Shown: positions 11,209 through 26,462, counted from the stretch's first letter. The stretch is 64,000 nucleotides of DNA from Eudromia elegans (GCA_003342815.1 PTEX01000416.1:62001-126000); one strand, 5' to 3'. A program made the numbers and translations. The notes: generated from the sequence alone by a model not told the origin.

Positions 11209-13774
11209 GCTCCTCTCCTGTAAATTCAGTCATTTTTATTTGCAATGTTTATGGAGACCCTCAAGATCTTCCTAGAGGTCGGCTGTAATCCAATGCCTTT
11301 TTTTTATTTTTATTTAGTAAGAAAGATACTGAAAAAGCAATGATATCACTTTCTCCTTCTGAATCCAAATATTGTGGAAGTAAAGGAGACTATGCATGTC
11401 AGAAACTATTTTCTACCTGGAAATCAGCAAAAGAACAGAGGAAGTGAAGACTGAAAAGAGTAGACTGATAAACCAAATGTTATTCCATGAAATTATCCTC
11501 TGATTTTCTTTGGCTTTGTGTCAATTGCTCATAGCCTACTATTTCATACTGTAACTGAGTTAAAATAAAATAATTGCCGTGCCTACAGCATAGCAAGGGT
11601 GATTTAATCTACAGTAGACATTCACCTCAAAATCATTATTCAATTATATTTGGTTTATGTGTTGTTTCAAAGCTCTACAGGAGTTCCAGGGTAACACAAT
11701 GGACAAAGGAATACTGCACTATCCATCCTGACAAGGGAAGCATTTCATTTCAGACATTCATTGGTACTGAAGTTTTAAAGTGTTATTATTTTATCAGAAA
11801 GCTTTAAGGCTTGGTTTCTTCCCAAGACTCTGACACTGCTGCGCAGTTTGAAAACTGGTCATAAGGAAACCATTTAAAAATGCTAAAAAGCATTTAAAAT
11901 AAAATTGTTCTTCATTTTCCAAAAATTAAGATAAGAATGGGCACACTAGCCCTATTTCTTTATCTTGTTCCTGCACAGTTTGTTAAAGTCATAGTGTCAT
12001 ATTGAGAATGCTGGTTTTAATAGTTTTAAGGTGAAGAGGTATAACTGTTTTCACTATGGGTGCAATACTGATTAATAATCTTTTTTTTTTTTTTTAAGAC
12101 TATACAATGCTGAGAAAATAATTAAAGAAGCTATAGTTCAAGCATTTGGGAAATGGAACATAAATATGAAAATATGTATCTCTAAGAGTGAGGGGCAGTG
12201 GTCTAAAAACTCTTCAGTTGATAAAATGTCACCTTTCTATGCAAAACAGTATTGTAATTCAAAATATAAACCAAAATTCATGTCTGGTACTGGGAACACT
12301 GGTAACAACTAATGGAAAAAAAAAATGCTCCATGGAAAGCAAGCTCAAAAGAGAAAGAAGTATCCTTGTGCTGTAAATGAGTTAGATTTTAATGAGTTCA
12401 TGTTCATCAACAGTCATGATTGTTAACAATTAAACCAGCATAAAAAAAAAAGGAGCCTTTAAAGACACTCATAAAGCAGATCAATTCTAAAGCAATCAGA
12501 GTTGAATAGAAGTACTTAAATATGAATAACAATCAAATCAAGCAATGACTTTTTTTTCTTTTTTTGTGGCTGACTGTTCTTGTGCTCTGTAACCCAATAT
12601 TACTGACAGCAGCCATCTCTTAATGCAGACAAAAGATTCCTTATGAATACTGAGTTGACATTTAGAGTCTTCTGATAAATCAACTTAGGGCATCCAATTG
12701 TGTGTGAAAACGCAACTGATGTATAAGAACCCAAAATCCACCGGAGAAACATAAGTTTAACTTCCTGAGATCAAAAATAAAGCAGAACTATTACTCCTTA
12801 ACTTTTGGAAATTATAAGAATCGTCTACTACTCTTAAATGAATGGTATTCTTGCTATAAAATCTATAGTTCTTGTGTCATCAGTCAGCATTCTCCAAAGC
12901 AGCAATGAAGATTAGCAGGAATAAAGCATTAAAGGAATGAAACATTAAATCAGAAAATCCATATTCAGAAAATATCCATCGGGTCTTTGACTTGTAAATT
13001 TGTAGTAGCTCTAACAATGTGGGAGTTTCATCCTCAAATTGTCTATGCTCTCTAAGTCCTTCAGCATACAAGTACATTTTGTTAAAGATAAAAAATGGGG
13101 TTTAGCTACACAAAGTGTAAATTAAGTAGAGATTAAGGACTTCCTGACAATACCACAATCTTAGAATTCCTTTTACATTGCTAGCAAAAGTTACTTACGT
13201 TTTGTAGGTTTCCAGGTATCTTATCTTAAAAAGCATTTTGTAATCTGCTACCAACTACATTGAGATGCATTTCAGTTTTCATAGGATTGTGTGGCTTTCT
13301 GTCTTGTTCATGATTAAGGCTTACTATAATCCACAACAAATCCATCCATCTTTCCCTAAGTACTCAATCCACCTATCACTTCCAAAGCATGCCTGCTGGG
13401 ATGGATTCAGCTTGAAATGCAAAGAAACATTGTTTCTTTAAAATTATGCTGATAGCAGCTATAACATTCATCCAGCCTGTGGGAACCCTGTGTTACAGTG
13501 GTTTAGAGAATAGGTGTTCACTTGTGATGGCTTTCCAGAGGATGCCCAGGTAAGCAAGATCAAGGCTATAGATTATCATTGGCACTCTGTGCCTTTCCTG
13601 TTGAAACTGCTTTTGAGTGCTGTATTGCAAACTCTTCTTCAAGAGAGATGTTTATATATGTCATCCTACAGCAGGCATAAACCATCCTTTATAAATGGAT
13701 TAGAGTTAGAGTTTCCATATCCTAAAGCATCACAAAGTTAAGCTATTAAATTATCACTGAAAGGCTGTATGCAA

Positions 13775-13822
13775 GTGTGTGTGTATGCATGTGTGTGTAT
13801 ACACATGTATGCATATATATAT
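13775..13822. repeat. 48-base alternating purine-pyrimidine tract
   Basis: Strict purine-pyrimidine alternation runs unbroken through TG, TATGCA, TG, TACACA and TA steps. It contains the 12-base palindrome TGTGTATACACA. Such tracts favour left-handed Z-DNA or cruciform structure and mutate in length. No gene lies near it. Confidence 0.8.
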
Positions 13823-16800
13823 TGTAGAAACAAGTGTCCTCCTACAGGAGAGTTCCCAAGTGTAGATTTTAACTAAGCGGAAGTATTTCTGAGTAGCATA
13901 GGACCCAGTGTCTAAGCCCTAGAGATAGGTGATCTTTCAGGCACATCTATCAAGTAACTGGGTTGTACCTTCTTAGTGCTCAAAACTCTAACAGTAATCC
14001 TTTCCCTATACACATGTTCTCCTAGGCCAGTAGAACAGAATTAAGTAGACGTATTTAGAGTTTTTATTTGTATATATTTGGAAAAGGAGACAAGCAAGCC
14101 ACACCTACCTATACATAAAATTCAGGAAAAAAATTACAGAATATTAGGAGTATAAATCAAAAGTTGAAAATTGAATTGACCTTCCTGTAAAAATATGAAA
14201 ATCAAATGATGGTGTTATTAGAAATGACATTTTAATACAGAGAAGATCAAACAGGTATGAGAAATATCTGAATACTCTTCATGGTTTTGTACATCTTCAT
14301 AAATATTTCTTTTCACTTAGAAGGACAGTGGCTTGCATCCAAATGGTAGCTTTTGAGAAAAGCAGCTCCTTTATTCTGATAACATCACCAGTGAAGAAGC
14401 ATTGAATCTACAGTATTAATTGACCTTTTCTGTTTTCCGCATTTCAAAGAATCTGAAGATGTATTGCTCTTTCCTTGCTGAAAAGCATTTGTTGTTTATG
14501 CTAAGTCAAATGAACAAAGAAAAATGTAACCATCTCAGTGCACCAAGAGGAAATCATTTCATTTATGTGTCATCCTTATAGTAGATGAAAGATCAAAAAA
14601 GGCAAAAGAATGCAGTGCTTTGATTTGTAGCGTATTTATTGCCATCATCCTGTCAATTGCTTAAGCACATATTTAATTTTGAGCATGGAAGCAATTCTGT
14701 TACTTCCTATATTTTAAATGCACTTTTAAAAAGCATGCATTTGAGCATGTACTATTTGATTTAAATGTAAAATTTAGTTTTCCTGTCTGATGTGTATGGG
14801 TTATTCTGGATATCTTCACACACAAGCCACGTGTTGAGTCAAGCATTTTACTTACAAATGTCATCTTTGATGCAGCCACTGCTTTTTGTTGACCTATCCA
14901 GGTTTACACTAGCTAAACTCAAGATATTTTGTTTATTCTAGAGCACAGTCATTTTTTTGGTGGTTTTGATTGACAGATCTTTGCAGGAGAAAACACAAAG
15001 CAACATGGTAACAATTTCCTTGTCAGTATTTTTTGAGACATCCTGCAGAGTTCAGGAGAACAGAAAAGCAATAAAAGGGAAAGCTAGGTAATCTACTCTC
15101 CACTTTAATTTGACTAACCCACAGCAAAATACAGGGCAAAATAAAGATCAGAAGAGCAAGAGTGCTACTAAGAGATATTATCTTGATCAATTTTGCATAC
15201 AGATTTGTCTGTCAATGAAAGAAGGTGTAGTTGCCTTAAAGATGTGGTGCTGTGAGGTCGTAACAAACACATGTACCCATAAATATTTCAATGTCATTCT
15301 GATTATTAAGGTATTTAATTTATGAAGCTAACCACAGCTTTAAAAGAAAGTACAAAGGGAAGAAAAATGCGACAGGTTGAGAGTCTTCTCAGCAAACATT
15401 ATAACTGTAAGGGATAACAGCAAGACAGGAAATTACCTGGAGAGATCACATCTCTCTAGAGACTCAGGGACTTTTGAAAGTAAGACGTAGACAATGTTTT
15501 TAGAGTAAGACATAACCAATCACCAAAACAAAAGTGAGAATTACGTAGCTTCTGTCACCCAAACTTGTTAAGTTTTGGGACCATTGGTTCTTGGTCATTC
15601 ATACATTATATTTACACTTATATAATATATATATTTCTTTTCACAAGTACACACAAATATATATATAAAAAATATACATATGAAAAGGAAAGCTCTCCAG
15701 AATAATTAGATCTTTCTTTTCTATGCTTAAAAAAATGAATAATTAATGGCTTGATTTGTTTCTAGTAGGAGTTGTGCAAACCTGGAGCAACAAATGAACT
15801 AGTTCCAATTTAAGGCAGCTAAAATAAAGGATTCTTAAAGGGTAAAGAATATCCTAGAATTCATGTTAAAGAAAATAAGATTTGTTTGAAAATGTGTGTT
15901 TTAGAGATAGATATGGAGGCTAGAGTGGATAAAAAAGAAGGAAATTTATCCCTAATTTAGGTACAAATACTGCATAGCCATTGAAGTGGGAAAAGACAAA
16001 GCAGCAAGGGGATGGGGAAACAGTACAAAAAGATCAGACTGTTGAGAGAAGAATTGTTGTAATTGATGGCTAGGGAAAAGAGGCTTGGTCTGTTGCATCT
16101 TATTGTATGAAAAATTTTCCTTGCCTTAATCTGGTACCCCAAGGTTATCACACCTTTTATTTTATTGTCTCACAAGAAAGTCTTATTGACAGAAGTTTCT
16201 CAGAGGATAGCACACAAATCACCTAGGCACCAAACATCCTCTTTGCCAAGTCTTTTTTCTTTGAATCTTTTCTTGTATCATTTCATTAAGCTAATTTTGC
16301 GTGAGTGTGCAGTTATGATGATTCCCAACATGACACTGAAGAAATCCTGGATAACTAAAATAAGCAGATATTAAATAGTCTTTCTTTTCCCCATTCACCA
16401 ATAGACGTAAGGAAAGAACTCCAGATTTGAAGTGGATCCCACAAATGTTTCTACAATATTCGTGATGGAATGCTTACAAATTATAGGTGAGATGTGCTTC
16501 ATCATCTTTTCAGGGAAGATACCTTCTGTCAGTTTTGTTGTGAATGGTGGTACTCAGAAAGAAGGGCTTGGGAAGCTCTGCATTCAGAAGAAAGGCAACC
16601 AGGCTTATAAGGGAAACACATGAACATATAACAAAATATTTTGACATGGTGATAGCTAAAAAAGGAGAGCTTTGAGAGTTATTAATGTGTGAGGAAATCA
16701 ATCAAATCTATCAAGATAATGGTTATGAGTGAAAGATTTGAAGTCTATAAATGTAGTAGAAAAAAAAAAGAAAAAACAGAGAAGAGAGAAGAAAAAGAGA

Positions 16801-18802
16801 AAAGACATTCAATTTTGAAGAGGCTTTGATTAAAATGATACCTGAAAGTCCCAGGAAGAATATGTCTCCAGGCTCCCTTAGAGACTGAAGGCCTGGAGGA
16901 AGGAAGAAAAAGACACGAGAAGGAAGTTTTGAACTCATCAGTGTGGGTTTAGTGGGTGCAACAGGCACGTTGGTTGCAGGTAAGGAAGAGAATATATAAA
17001 GAGACAGACAGGTGATTGTGAAAACAAATACTAGAGAGAAAGGAATAAATTGATACTTTTATTGTTTATATTATTGATAATGACACTTTTAGAAATGAAA
17101 CAGGTCCTGTCCTTAGCAAGCCTTAGATGGGGAAAAGAATAGTAGCCTGAGCAGTCCATTGATCCAGGGTGCTCCAGCCGTTGGATATTTTAGGCCAATT
17201 GTTAAATGTGCCCTAGTTTTGCTCTCAGGCACATGCATAGTCTAGCGAGCGAAATATCCCAGTCCTACAGCATGGGGCTGCCCAGGGACGAGATCAGGAG
17301 GTAGCCTAGGCCTAATCTCTTTCCATTTTTTTCCTAAGATCTGGAGTAGACATAGGAAAACATTTTCTGAGCTTGTGAAAAACCAGCATAATATAGCTTT
17401 ATAACTTTATAACACTTACTTGGATTTATGCTCACTAGAGATTTGGTGTATAATTCTGCTTCCTAACTTGGGGGATTTAAAATTGTGCAGAATTCAAAAA
17501 ATAAAATATTCTATATTTTAAAATGGCTAGTTTTCATAAATAATGCACTGTCAGTTTCATCTACAACAGAACTATTTCCTAAATTTCCATTCCTCTTAGA
17601 AACAATCGAACTCCAGCTATTACAAACCATATATAATTTAGAAACTTTTGCAGACTGAAAATATGTGTCCGAATGGATAATTAAATTAGCACGAAAGAGA
17701 GGTGTCAGCAGTCTATCTGTATTTTAAATGCCAGAGACAAGCCAGATGCCTTATGCAGGTTTAAAAACCCTGTAAGTGTGAAGGCAATTTCAGTGGCTTA
17801 CAGCAGGTGGTAGTGTGTGCTATTAAAATATAATATTTACTACCAAAAAATATTATTGCTTAGTTAATAAGGACATATGTAATAGGCAAGAAAATGAATG
17901 CTATAAATGTACTGAAAGGTCATGTGTTAGAAAATTGAATATTTATTATTTTTGTATTTTTTAAGGTTCCTGTTTAAGTGCCATATGCAGCTTAAACATA
18001 TTTGGCAACTGCTGTGGGCATGCCATAGAATTGTTACAAAAATTCATCCAACAGCCTAGTTATTACATGATTGTTTTCATCTATAAATCTATAGAGACAG
18101 ACATGAAGCATATTAGAAAAAGATAAAAACAGAATTTAGACAGGTAAAACCAAAATGATAATCCTATTAATCTTTCCAGAGCTGCTAAGACTGGAGTGAA
18201 CCTAGGATCTGAAGTCTCTGCCACAGATTTAGCTTGTCAGTTGCCGGAGCTGTTTCTGCACCTTGATCTTGCCAAAAATCATCTGGGCCTCCCTAATTGA
18301 AGAATTTTGGAGTCTAGAGACCAAATATTCCTACATTTATATATGTCAATGAATAAGTGTGCACACATAATGCATTTGCTCAACTAAATGCACTTGCTTA
18401 CAGAGAAAACCTGACTGGAAAAGGTTATTCTTGTGGCGTTTGGGGATGACATTTAAGATTTATAGTGTGCCTTCATTTTCTTTTTATATGTATTTGGTAT
18501 TCAGAATATGCCACCTTTAGACAATGCTTTACCTAGCACAATTTGGAGCTTACTGTGAGATGCCGTACTTTCCCTCTGTTCTAAAGAGGAAAGCTACAAA
18601 GGATTTGGTTTCCAGTCATAGAAACTGCACATAAAATATAGGGCCTGTGGAACCTGCTACCTTAGTTTCAACTAGTCCTGAATGGATGTGAACCTGGGTA
18701 CCCCATACATGGTATGAGTTTATACTAAAGAGAAGCAGGAGTATTTTGCCTGTGTACAACCAGTAAGACCAGTCACCAGCACAGCAGTACAGGCTGTGTA
18801 CA
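13823..18802. other. AT-rich gene desert, second part
   Basis: No supported gene is present. AT-rich repeats occur at about 15600-15680, and a purine-only stretch at about 16757-16806. A slightly GC-richer patch at about 17100-17330 has a few CpGs but cannot be assigned to a known element. Confidence 0.5.
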
Positions 18803-19490
18803 GCCAGTACAGACTGACCTTCTGGAATACAGTACTGCAGAGAAGGATCTGGGAGTCTTGGCAGACAGCAAGGTGGCCATGAGCCAGCAATGGACCCTTG
18901 TACCCAAGAAGGCCCATCGTGTCATGAGTTACATTAGGAAGAATGTTGCCAGCAGGCTGCTGGAGATGTTTTTTTCCCTTTTACTTAGCCTTGGTGAGGC
19001 CACCTCTGGTGTGTTCTGTTTAATTCTGGGTTCCCCAATATAAGAGAAACATGGAAATACTGGACATGGACAGAGTCTGGTGAAGGGCTGTTAAGTTGGT
19101 AAGGACATGGTGCATCTCTCCTATGAGGGAAGACTGGGAGAGCTGAGACTGTTCAGCTAGGAGAAGAGAAGGCTAAGAGAGAATCTTATCAACATGCATG
19201 AATATCTGAAGAAAAGGTGTAAAGAGTGGCGTCCAGCAATAGGATGAGAGGCAGTGGACTTGAACTGAAGCACAGGAACTTTCATCTGAACATGCAGAAA
19301 AACTACTGTGAGGGTGACTGAGCACTGGAACATGTTGTACAGAGAAGCGGAGTCTTCAACCCCGAAGATATTCAAAAGCCTTCTGGACACTATTCTGAGT
19401 AACACACTATTGGTGACTCTGCTTGAGTAGAGGGTTGGACTAAATTATCCCTGCCAACCTCAACCGTCCTGTGATGATATGATTCTGTCT
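18803..19490 (+). mobile_element. CR1 LINE fragment, 3' portion with 3' end
   Basis: This copy starts at the CAGTACAGACTGA block of CR1 ORF2. It continues through AGAAGGATCTGGGAGTCTTG (about 18840), the region encoding an ASRLLE-like stretch, and the GTTGGACTAAAT block (about 19433). It ends near GTGATGATATGATTCTGTCT. Frames are interrupted, so it is a dead, 5'-truncated copy. The 3' tail is a mutated form of the usual ATTCTGTG-like repeat. Confidence 0.85.
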
Positions 19491-22400
19491 CCTTTGTCAC
19501 CTCTGTATTTTCCATTGGATAGGTAAATTCCATCAGCATCTTTCAGATTGTCTTCCAGAGGTGAGAGTGGGGTCATATGATTAATGAGTAACTAGAATGA
19601 GCTAAATGCCTATCTGCTTCTTGATTTTAAGTGATTCAGGGCAAAGCTGGCAGCAGATATTTAGGACAAGTTTAACCATAACATTATAACTATCTATCTT
19701 GGCATTTCAGATGCCAACAAGATTCATGAAGAGGTGAAGACAGTAGTCAAGCAGCTCAAAGAGACAGCTAGGAATATGAATTCCTTCGTGAATTTTTGCA
19801 GCTCAGCTTTCAGTCTCTAAAGGTCTTTTGCCCTCATTTACTGTGTTAATGGCATATGTATAAAGGTGGATCCCCTGTGAAATATCACTTTAGCCCAGCA
19901 TGCTCTTTAACTGAGACATCTTCTTGGAGTCTATATAATCATTCGCAAATACACAAGAACAGTAATTAATTAGGAGCATAAGTTTTCTTCTTAAGAAACA
20001 CCTAATCAAATTTTTGATTATTCTCAAAATAGTATTTTAGTTGTGAGTATTGCTAACAGCTCAAACATGCTATAGGAAGGACCTTTGGGATCTTTGCCTG
20101 AGTTAATGTCAGGGCACAAAATGATGAATTGCAGAAGCATCCTACAAGAAAGTTCCCTATAAGGCCACTGCATCCTTGGGCGTCATGGTTTTATACAACT
20201 GAAACTTTATTCTTCAGAAAATGTGCTGCATCCAGAGCTGTGAGTCTAGATACTCATTTCAAGGTAGAGAACATTTTTTTTTCTATTGCCTTTGGGGCTT
20301 ATTTTTAAAACCAAACCAATCCAAAGTATAACCCCAGCAAACCCTCAGAAAGTAGGAGAAACAAAATTTCCATTCACTTAATGGCATCCTAAGAATTTCT
20401 GTGTCAACTCAATATGAAGCTGGGCTGTTACTCTGACCTGTGCCGACCTATTATTGTAATCATCCCATCCCAGCATCTCATCATTCTGCTGTTCTTTTGG
20501 GCAGAAAAAAAAATGTGTCAAGTGATGTTGTGGTATCATGACTGCAAATATGCACTAGGAATTCATCTGAAAAACTCTTGGCTTGTGTATTACATAGAAT
20601 TTAAATCCTAGAGCATAGTCAGATAAAGAAGCTACAATCAACCATCAGTTATCTGTGGGTGTTTATCCGGTTGCTGACTAATCATTCCATTAATTGTTGC
20701 AAAGACAGTGAGCTAACTATGCAGAGCCAATTTCTGAGATCTGGGCTCCTTAACTCCAATGCAGAGCCATACAAATGTGGCTGCATGTGTCCGGAAGTAC
20801 AGGTGCTTTTACACAGTTTGGATCTTATGTCAGTAAATGTGGTGCTATCCAGGAGCTTCTAAACTGCTGCACGCAAAGTCAGCCCAGACCTCCCTGCACT
20901 CATTACTGGCAGGCCTGAGAAGGGTGACACAGAGATACCAGAGTGATTCTGCATAAAGTCAATTCAAATCCAACATGACTGGGGCAAATTAGGTCAAAAG
21001 AATCCAAGAGAACATCTGCAAAATCTCTTTCCAGCAGCCTTAGTAAAAGGATTTTCAATTTCTGGTGCAAAATTATGAAAATAGATGGAGACAAGAGAGG
21101 CTACTTGCTGTATTTGAACATCTTTGTGGAAGTCTGATGCAAGCAAGCCTCTGTGTGTGTAATTTGGGGAGGGGAAGAGAGTTGTTTTAATTCAGTGATT
21201 ATTATGAAGTGACTCAACACAGCTATCTGGATGTCTCTATGCAGTTTTGCCTAGCATCGTCTTTATCTGGGGTAGTTCACCTACATGCTTCCCCATCTGT
21301 CCCAATCCACTTTGTAATCAGATAGAAAAGAACTGGCTGTTCTGAGGTGGATTATCTATCTCCTTGTCCAAATGCAAAGGAAGTATGATATCATACAGAA
21401 ACTTGATAGCAAGACTCCCCAAGGAACCCTACACAATGAAAACTGAAAGTAGAAAAAATAATACAAAAATAGTGAAGGTAAATATGTCTATACTCTTTAT
21501 GCTATATTTTTTTAAGTTTTAACACCAAGATAGATGACCTTCTGAAAGATCTGTCTGGTTCCACCTGAACTTATAAGCTTTTTACAAATAGTAGAAGCCA
21601 AAGGAAAAACTAGAAGATTATGACTGTTCCTTTCAGTTCAAAAAGTCTGTGAATACATCAAACATAATCATGCCATGAACAGATACAAAGCATGGGGTAG
21701 ATTCTGAAAGTTAGATTTACTGATTTACAGAATTAATGAGCTTCAGGTCTTAGATTTAAACTTCTGATTTTTGTGTCTTTTCCACACGCTACTTATTATG
21801 AGGAAATAATGGTAAGGAGGATGAAAGGCTTCGCACATTCTCCTTTTCCAGCCAAAACACTCTGGTATGACAAAGGCAGGTAGGAGGCAGTAACAAGTGA
21901 CTAACACACTGCTGGATAATTACATCTGTCACAGACTTATGTCTTAGCACCAAGCGCTTCAAAACAAAAGTCTAGAATATAAGAGAAATATTAGAGATAC
22001 CAAATTAAGACAGCAAAGCAGAAGACAAAAAACAGGCTGAAGGGAGTCAAAGCAACTGCAGGAACTCAGAGGGAGACTGTGACATTGACAGAAACTTGAA
22101 TGTGGAAAACATCTGAAGTGAAATGATCAAGAGTAGTATCTGCTGGCATAGTTTAGGCACTTAGAATAGGTGTGGCAATCTTCTAAAGGTAGGACTGCCA
22201 CCATGGTAAGGTAAGTCAAAGTGAAGTGCCTTGTCTTTTAGACGTGTTTGTGGAGACAGAAGGAGTCACTTTCAGATGAACTTGTGAAAAGAACTTATTC
22301 ACTGTGTAAAGTGCCAAGGAACCTCTGTAAGAAGGTTCGGTACTTAGGAGAAACACTATGTTTCTGATTCAGAGCTTTGCAGTAGGTTTTCCCAGTTTCA

Positions 22401-23470
22401 CAAAGCTGAAGCTTTGTGTAAATGTTGCCACAAGGGAAATCTCTGGGGTTTTTTTCTGCACATTTTGAATACATCTTGTGGAACATCTGGATATGCAAGT
22501 GAGTAATATGAGATACAGATTCTTTCTAAAGGAAGTCACTGAGCCACAAAGGTACATTCTCTTCCAGTAAGAGGGTCAGTAAGAATCTCACCAGCTGAAG
22601 GTAGAACATTTTGCTGTGCTGAATGGATAATTTAGATCTTGATTTTTATCCCTATTTTCTCAAAATAGATTTCCACTTTCAAAAAGCCCTTCCACATAGT
22701 AGATATAGAAGGGATGAAAATGCATCACTGTAATCCAAGAAGTACTTGAGAGGCTGGCATAGATCTTGAAAAGTTTTACCTCATTTTTAGCCCTTTAACC
22801 CTCCCAAAAAAGAAGAAGAAAAAAAAGATATAGTAGTTTCTCCTCATCTTGAAATAAAAGTGATGGAAATGCACAGTAGATTCTCCAATGGAATCCTGAA
22901 AACCTGTTCTTATCAGTTCCTTCTACTCCAGAATACATAATTAGTAAGTTCAAAGTACAGCCTGTCCTAGAGGCCACCAATTTAAACACATTTCTAGAGT
23001 AAAAAAAAAAAAAAAAAGGAAAGTACTAAGACTGAAGGAAAATGCCTTGCTAGAGTCTGAATATTTTTTTTAAGTCATTGCTGAATGCAACTGTAGCAAT
23101 AAGCTTTGTCTTGGACAGGTATTCCCAGTACAGTTGGGTCTTAATAAATCAAACACAACTCTTAAACTCTATTTGGGAAATGATAAGCAACAAATCTTGT
23201 GGAATTGGTTTTACTTGCTCCTGTGGGAATTAGTACTCACTATTCTGCATCAGCGTTAACAGGGTTGATTTAAGAAGCCAGCTTTTCATGCCAGCTATAT
23301 CTGTTTGGCATATTAAGATGACTTTTTTCTTTTTTTTTCTTTTTTTTTGAGGTAAACAAAGCCCATACCACTGATAAGGATGAGCAAATTCATATGTGAC
23401 TTTCAGACCATGCCTACGCATTTGAGTTTCCTGATAAAATATTTGTTTTCCATGTCTGACTTGTCTAATA

Positions 23471-23496
23471 AAACAAACAAACAGACAAACAAACAA
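23471..23496. repeat. AAAC simple repeat
   Basis: About six units of AAAC with one G substitution, followed by an A/C run. It is an ordinary microsatellite. Confidence 0.7.
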
Positions 23497-26462
23497 GAAA
23501 AAAAACCCCAAGTGACTACAGACATGTTAAGGTTGGCACAATTCAATACACAATCAATTGGGATGAAGTGGATGATGAACTGCAGCTAATCAAATCCTGT
23601 CATGGAGAGCAGAAGTCAATTGAACTGTAGTCAATTCAATTGAATGTAAGTAAAATTTACAGACAGAGAACCTCAAAAATACCATAACTAATGGAAGAAT
23701 TTCAGCTATGGACATGAGCTGAGAAGCCTTTCAGAATCAGAAGTTGACAGAGTTTGTGGATGAACTTAAGGGCTGGTTAATGGTGATAACGCTGGTGGCC
23801 TATAGATTTCTCTGCTGGAATGGCATGTCTAGGTCATTCCTAGGGAACTGGAAGCACTTGCTGCCCTCCATATTCTGTCCATTGAGACCCTTGGGGGTCT
23901 GGCATAAGGCCAGAATAAGGCCGTGCACCTCTACAGTTTATATACAGAAGAGAGCAGTAGTGCCGTTTATCTGCCTATGAAAGGTTGTGAGAAGTCTGCA
24001 GAAGTCAAAATTCAAGACATGGAACTGAAAAAGAGATCTGTATGACTCAAAGGCCACTCAGGGGCCTGAAATATGACATGAGTACTTTTGGCCCACCCAC
24101 TGTTTTGTTGAAATAACCTCAGTCACAGACAAGTGTCTAAGGAATCACTGACTAGTAGGACTTCTATATCTAATGTTTACTGCTGCATCTGTCTTTGAAA
24201 AGTCCCTGAAAGACTGCATTTCATCCTGATGGAGGGTAAAGAAAATGACAAGTAATTCATTTATCTGCATTCAGAACCCTGTCCTTATGCAAATTTATCC
24301 AGTGGCCAGACGTTTGGTAAGGCACTTTCTGCCGAAGAAATGATATCTTTGTAATGTAACATCAGTAACAAAGATGTTTTTAGAGTGATAGTATCAATAG
24401 CTTTAGGACAACTATAGAAAGCAGTAAAGAGGAAAGAAAATGGCACTCTAAAATCATGTACAGACAACACAGAAAATCTATACTATCTATATTCAAAAAC
24501 ATAAACAAGTAGCATAAAGAGGCATAGATTTTACACAGTCACTTTCATTCATGATTATATTTACATGAATCATATTAGAATTTTAAAATCTTCCATTTGT
24601 TATTCAGCTCCCAGTCTATGAATTTTGTTTTCCTTTTCCTTAGTTTGCTACCAAGGTTCAGGTATGTATATTACGATACAAGAGGTAGACCAGACACTAA
24701 TCAGATACTAGTAACACTATGTACTTGCCAAAAAATAAACAAGATATATTGATCATGATTTAATTGTACACAGTTACAGGTATATTGAAATGTCTGCAGT
24801 TATTATTCTGTCAACATTGTCCTATTACAGCCACAGAACTATCCATCACATCAATTCAGCACAGGAAGTCGGTTCAAATCAGCCAATCTCTCAATCATTT
24901 CTAATCAAGTGAAGAATGTTCATAACATCGCTTTAAAAATCTTGCTACCATTCCTGCCCTGACAGAAATAATAATTCAGTTTTCACCTTTGTGTGCAATG
25001 ACAATTGTAAAGAAGAATTGTTTATAGGTTATCAAGGATGCTTGAAAGACTGATCTAGTTCTCAGCCTACATAGAAATGAAGGAGATTGAGTTATTGTTC
25101 TTGTTCTATGTGTTAATATTCATGCAAGATTGGTCAGAAGCGTTCAAGGCAAGTAAAGATGGAAAATTTAGCTTCGCATTCATAGCTCTATGCTACTTTA
25201 CTAGCTAAGTTTCAGAAATAGATAAATGAGTTTGTCAATCTAGTATTCCTCAAAGGATTATCTGATTTTAGAAGGGATCTCAATTTCATTAATAGTTAAA
25301 TAGTAGCTAATAATTTTGAGCAAAGCTTGAAGGATAGGGTCTAGGAACAAGTTCCTCATCTTATTAGCTTTGTTTTAAGATAATAATTTCTTGTCTATTT
25401 AATATTTAAGTATGATAAACTGCTTTTTATGTATGCCCTGCAAGTGAATACCAAAGATAAAAAATCTTTCAATTGAAAAGAGAACATAAGAATCATAAAA
25501 GTTAATTATAATGTAATTGCTTACATAACCAACTCTTTTAGTAGATAATGATTTTGTATTAGTAATATTTGTAAATATAAGCTAAGAATGAATAAGAGCA
25601 AGTTTTTATCAAATTTACTCTTAGCCTACATTGATATTATGTGAATATTTCTTATCATTATTAAAATTTGCCTTAATTGTATGATTTCTATTCGTATTTT
25701 CCTTACGCTTATATCTTGGTATTCTTTGTGGGTATAAGATGTGTTTAAGAATAATGTTCATATGGTTAAACAGCTCCTCCTAGTTCAAAGACTTCTATAA
25801 AATTCAGATGCAGTAATTTGCATCCAGATGTCCAAAGTGTGAAGTGGACAAACATTTAGCAGCCAAAGTCTGGAATTTTAATAGTCCAATTCTATCATTT
25901 AAGAAAGGCAGTGACCCTTCCTTTCAGGGTCCATGAATTCTCAGCTCAGCTGGAGCCTTTTTTTCTACAGAGAAGAAAGTGTTGTTACTAAGATGACAGG
26001 TAGCATGTTGCAAATCCCTTGGGGCTACTACCAGTGTGTTTAGGCTCTAATATGAACAAAAAAAAGTAATCTTTAATGCAGCTTGTGATAAGATGCCGAC
26101 CGCTGTACTAATTCTTTGTCCTTCCCTCCTTAAAGTGCCCACAAAGCTTCCTGGGAGACTGAATGCCCCCTGGCTTCTTCAGCTACTTGATTATGTTTAC
26201 AGAGGTTAGATTTTCCAATGTGGGAACAAATGGGCAGAAAACAATGATCTTTCATGAAACCCTATATAAGCAGAACTTGTGTACTCATATCCAGATTGGG
26301 GGAAAAAAAAAAAAAAAAGCTTAGTCTTCAGTGGCCAACCACTGTTTCTGTAGTAGTCTCATAGTTGCTAGAAAGAGTTCACAGAACAACAGGATACCCA
26401 ACTCTGGGCAAGTGAAGAATCCAGTAATGAGATGGATACGAGGATCTGTCTTGGATTACTGA

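Larger units (their letters stand above)
5259..13774. other. AT-rich gene desert, first part
   Basis: No convincing exon, RNA gene or classifiable transposon is seen. The stretch contains A/T runs (for example about 6694-6709 and 7817-7831), a tandem TCACCTAGGT pair, a 17-base palindrome at 8627-8643 and a strong hairpin at 11158-11208. The open frames are short and lack splice or codon support. Confidence 0.55.

Noticed and set aside
12880..13077. Minus strand frame of 65 codons starting with ATG (MYLYAEGLREH) and looking fairly protein-like
   Set aside because: It has no splice sites, promoter, poly(A) signal or recognised relative. One such frame is expected by chance in 60 kb of desert.
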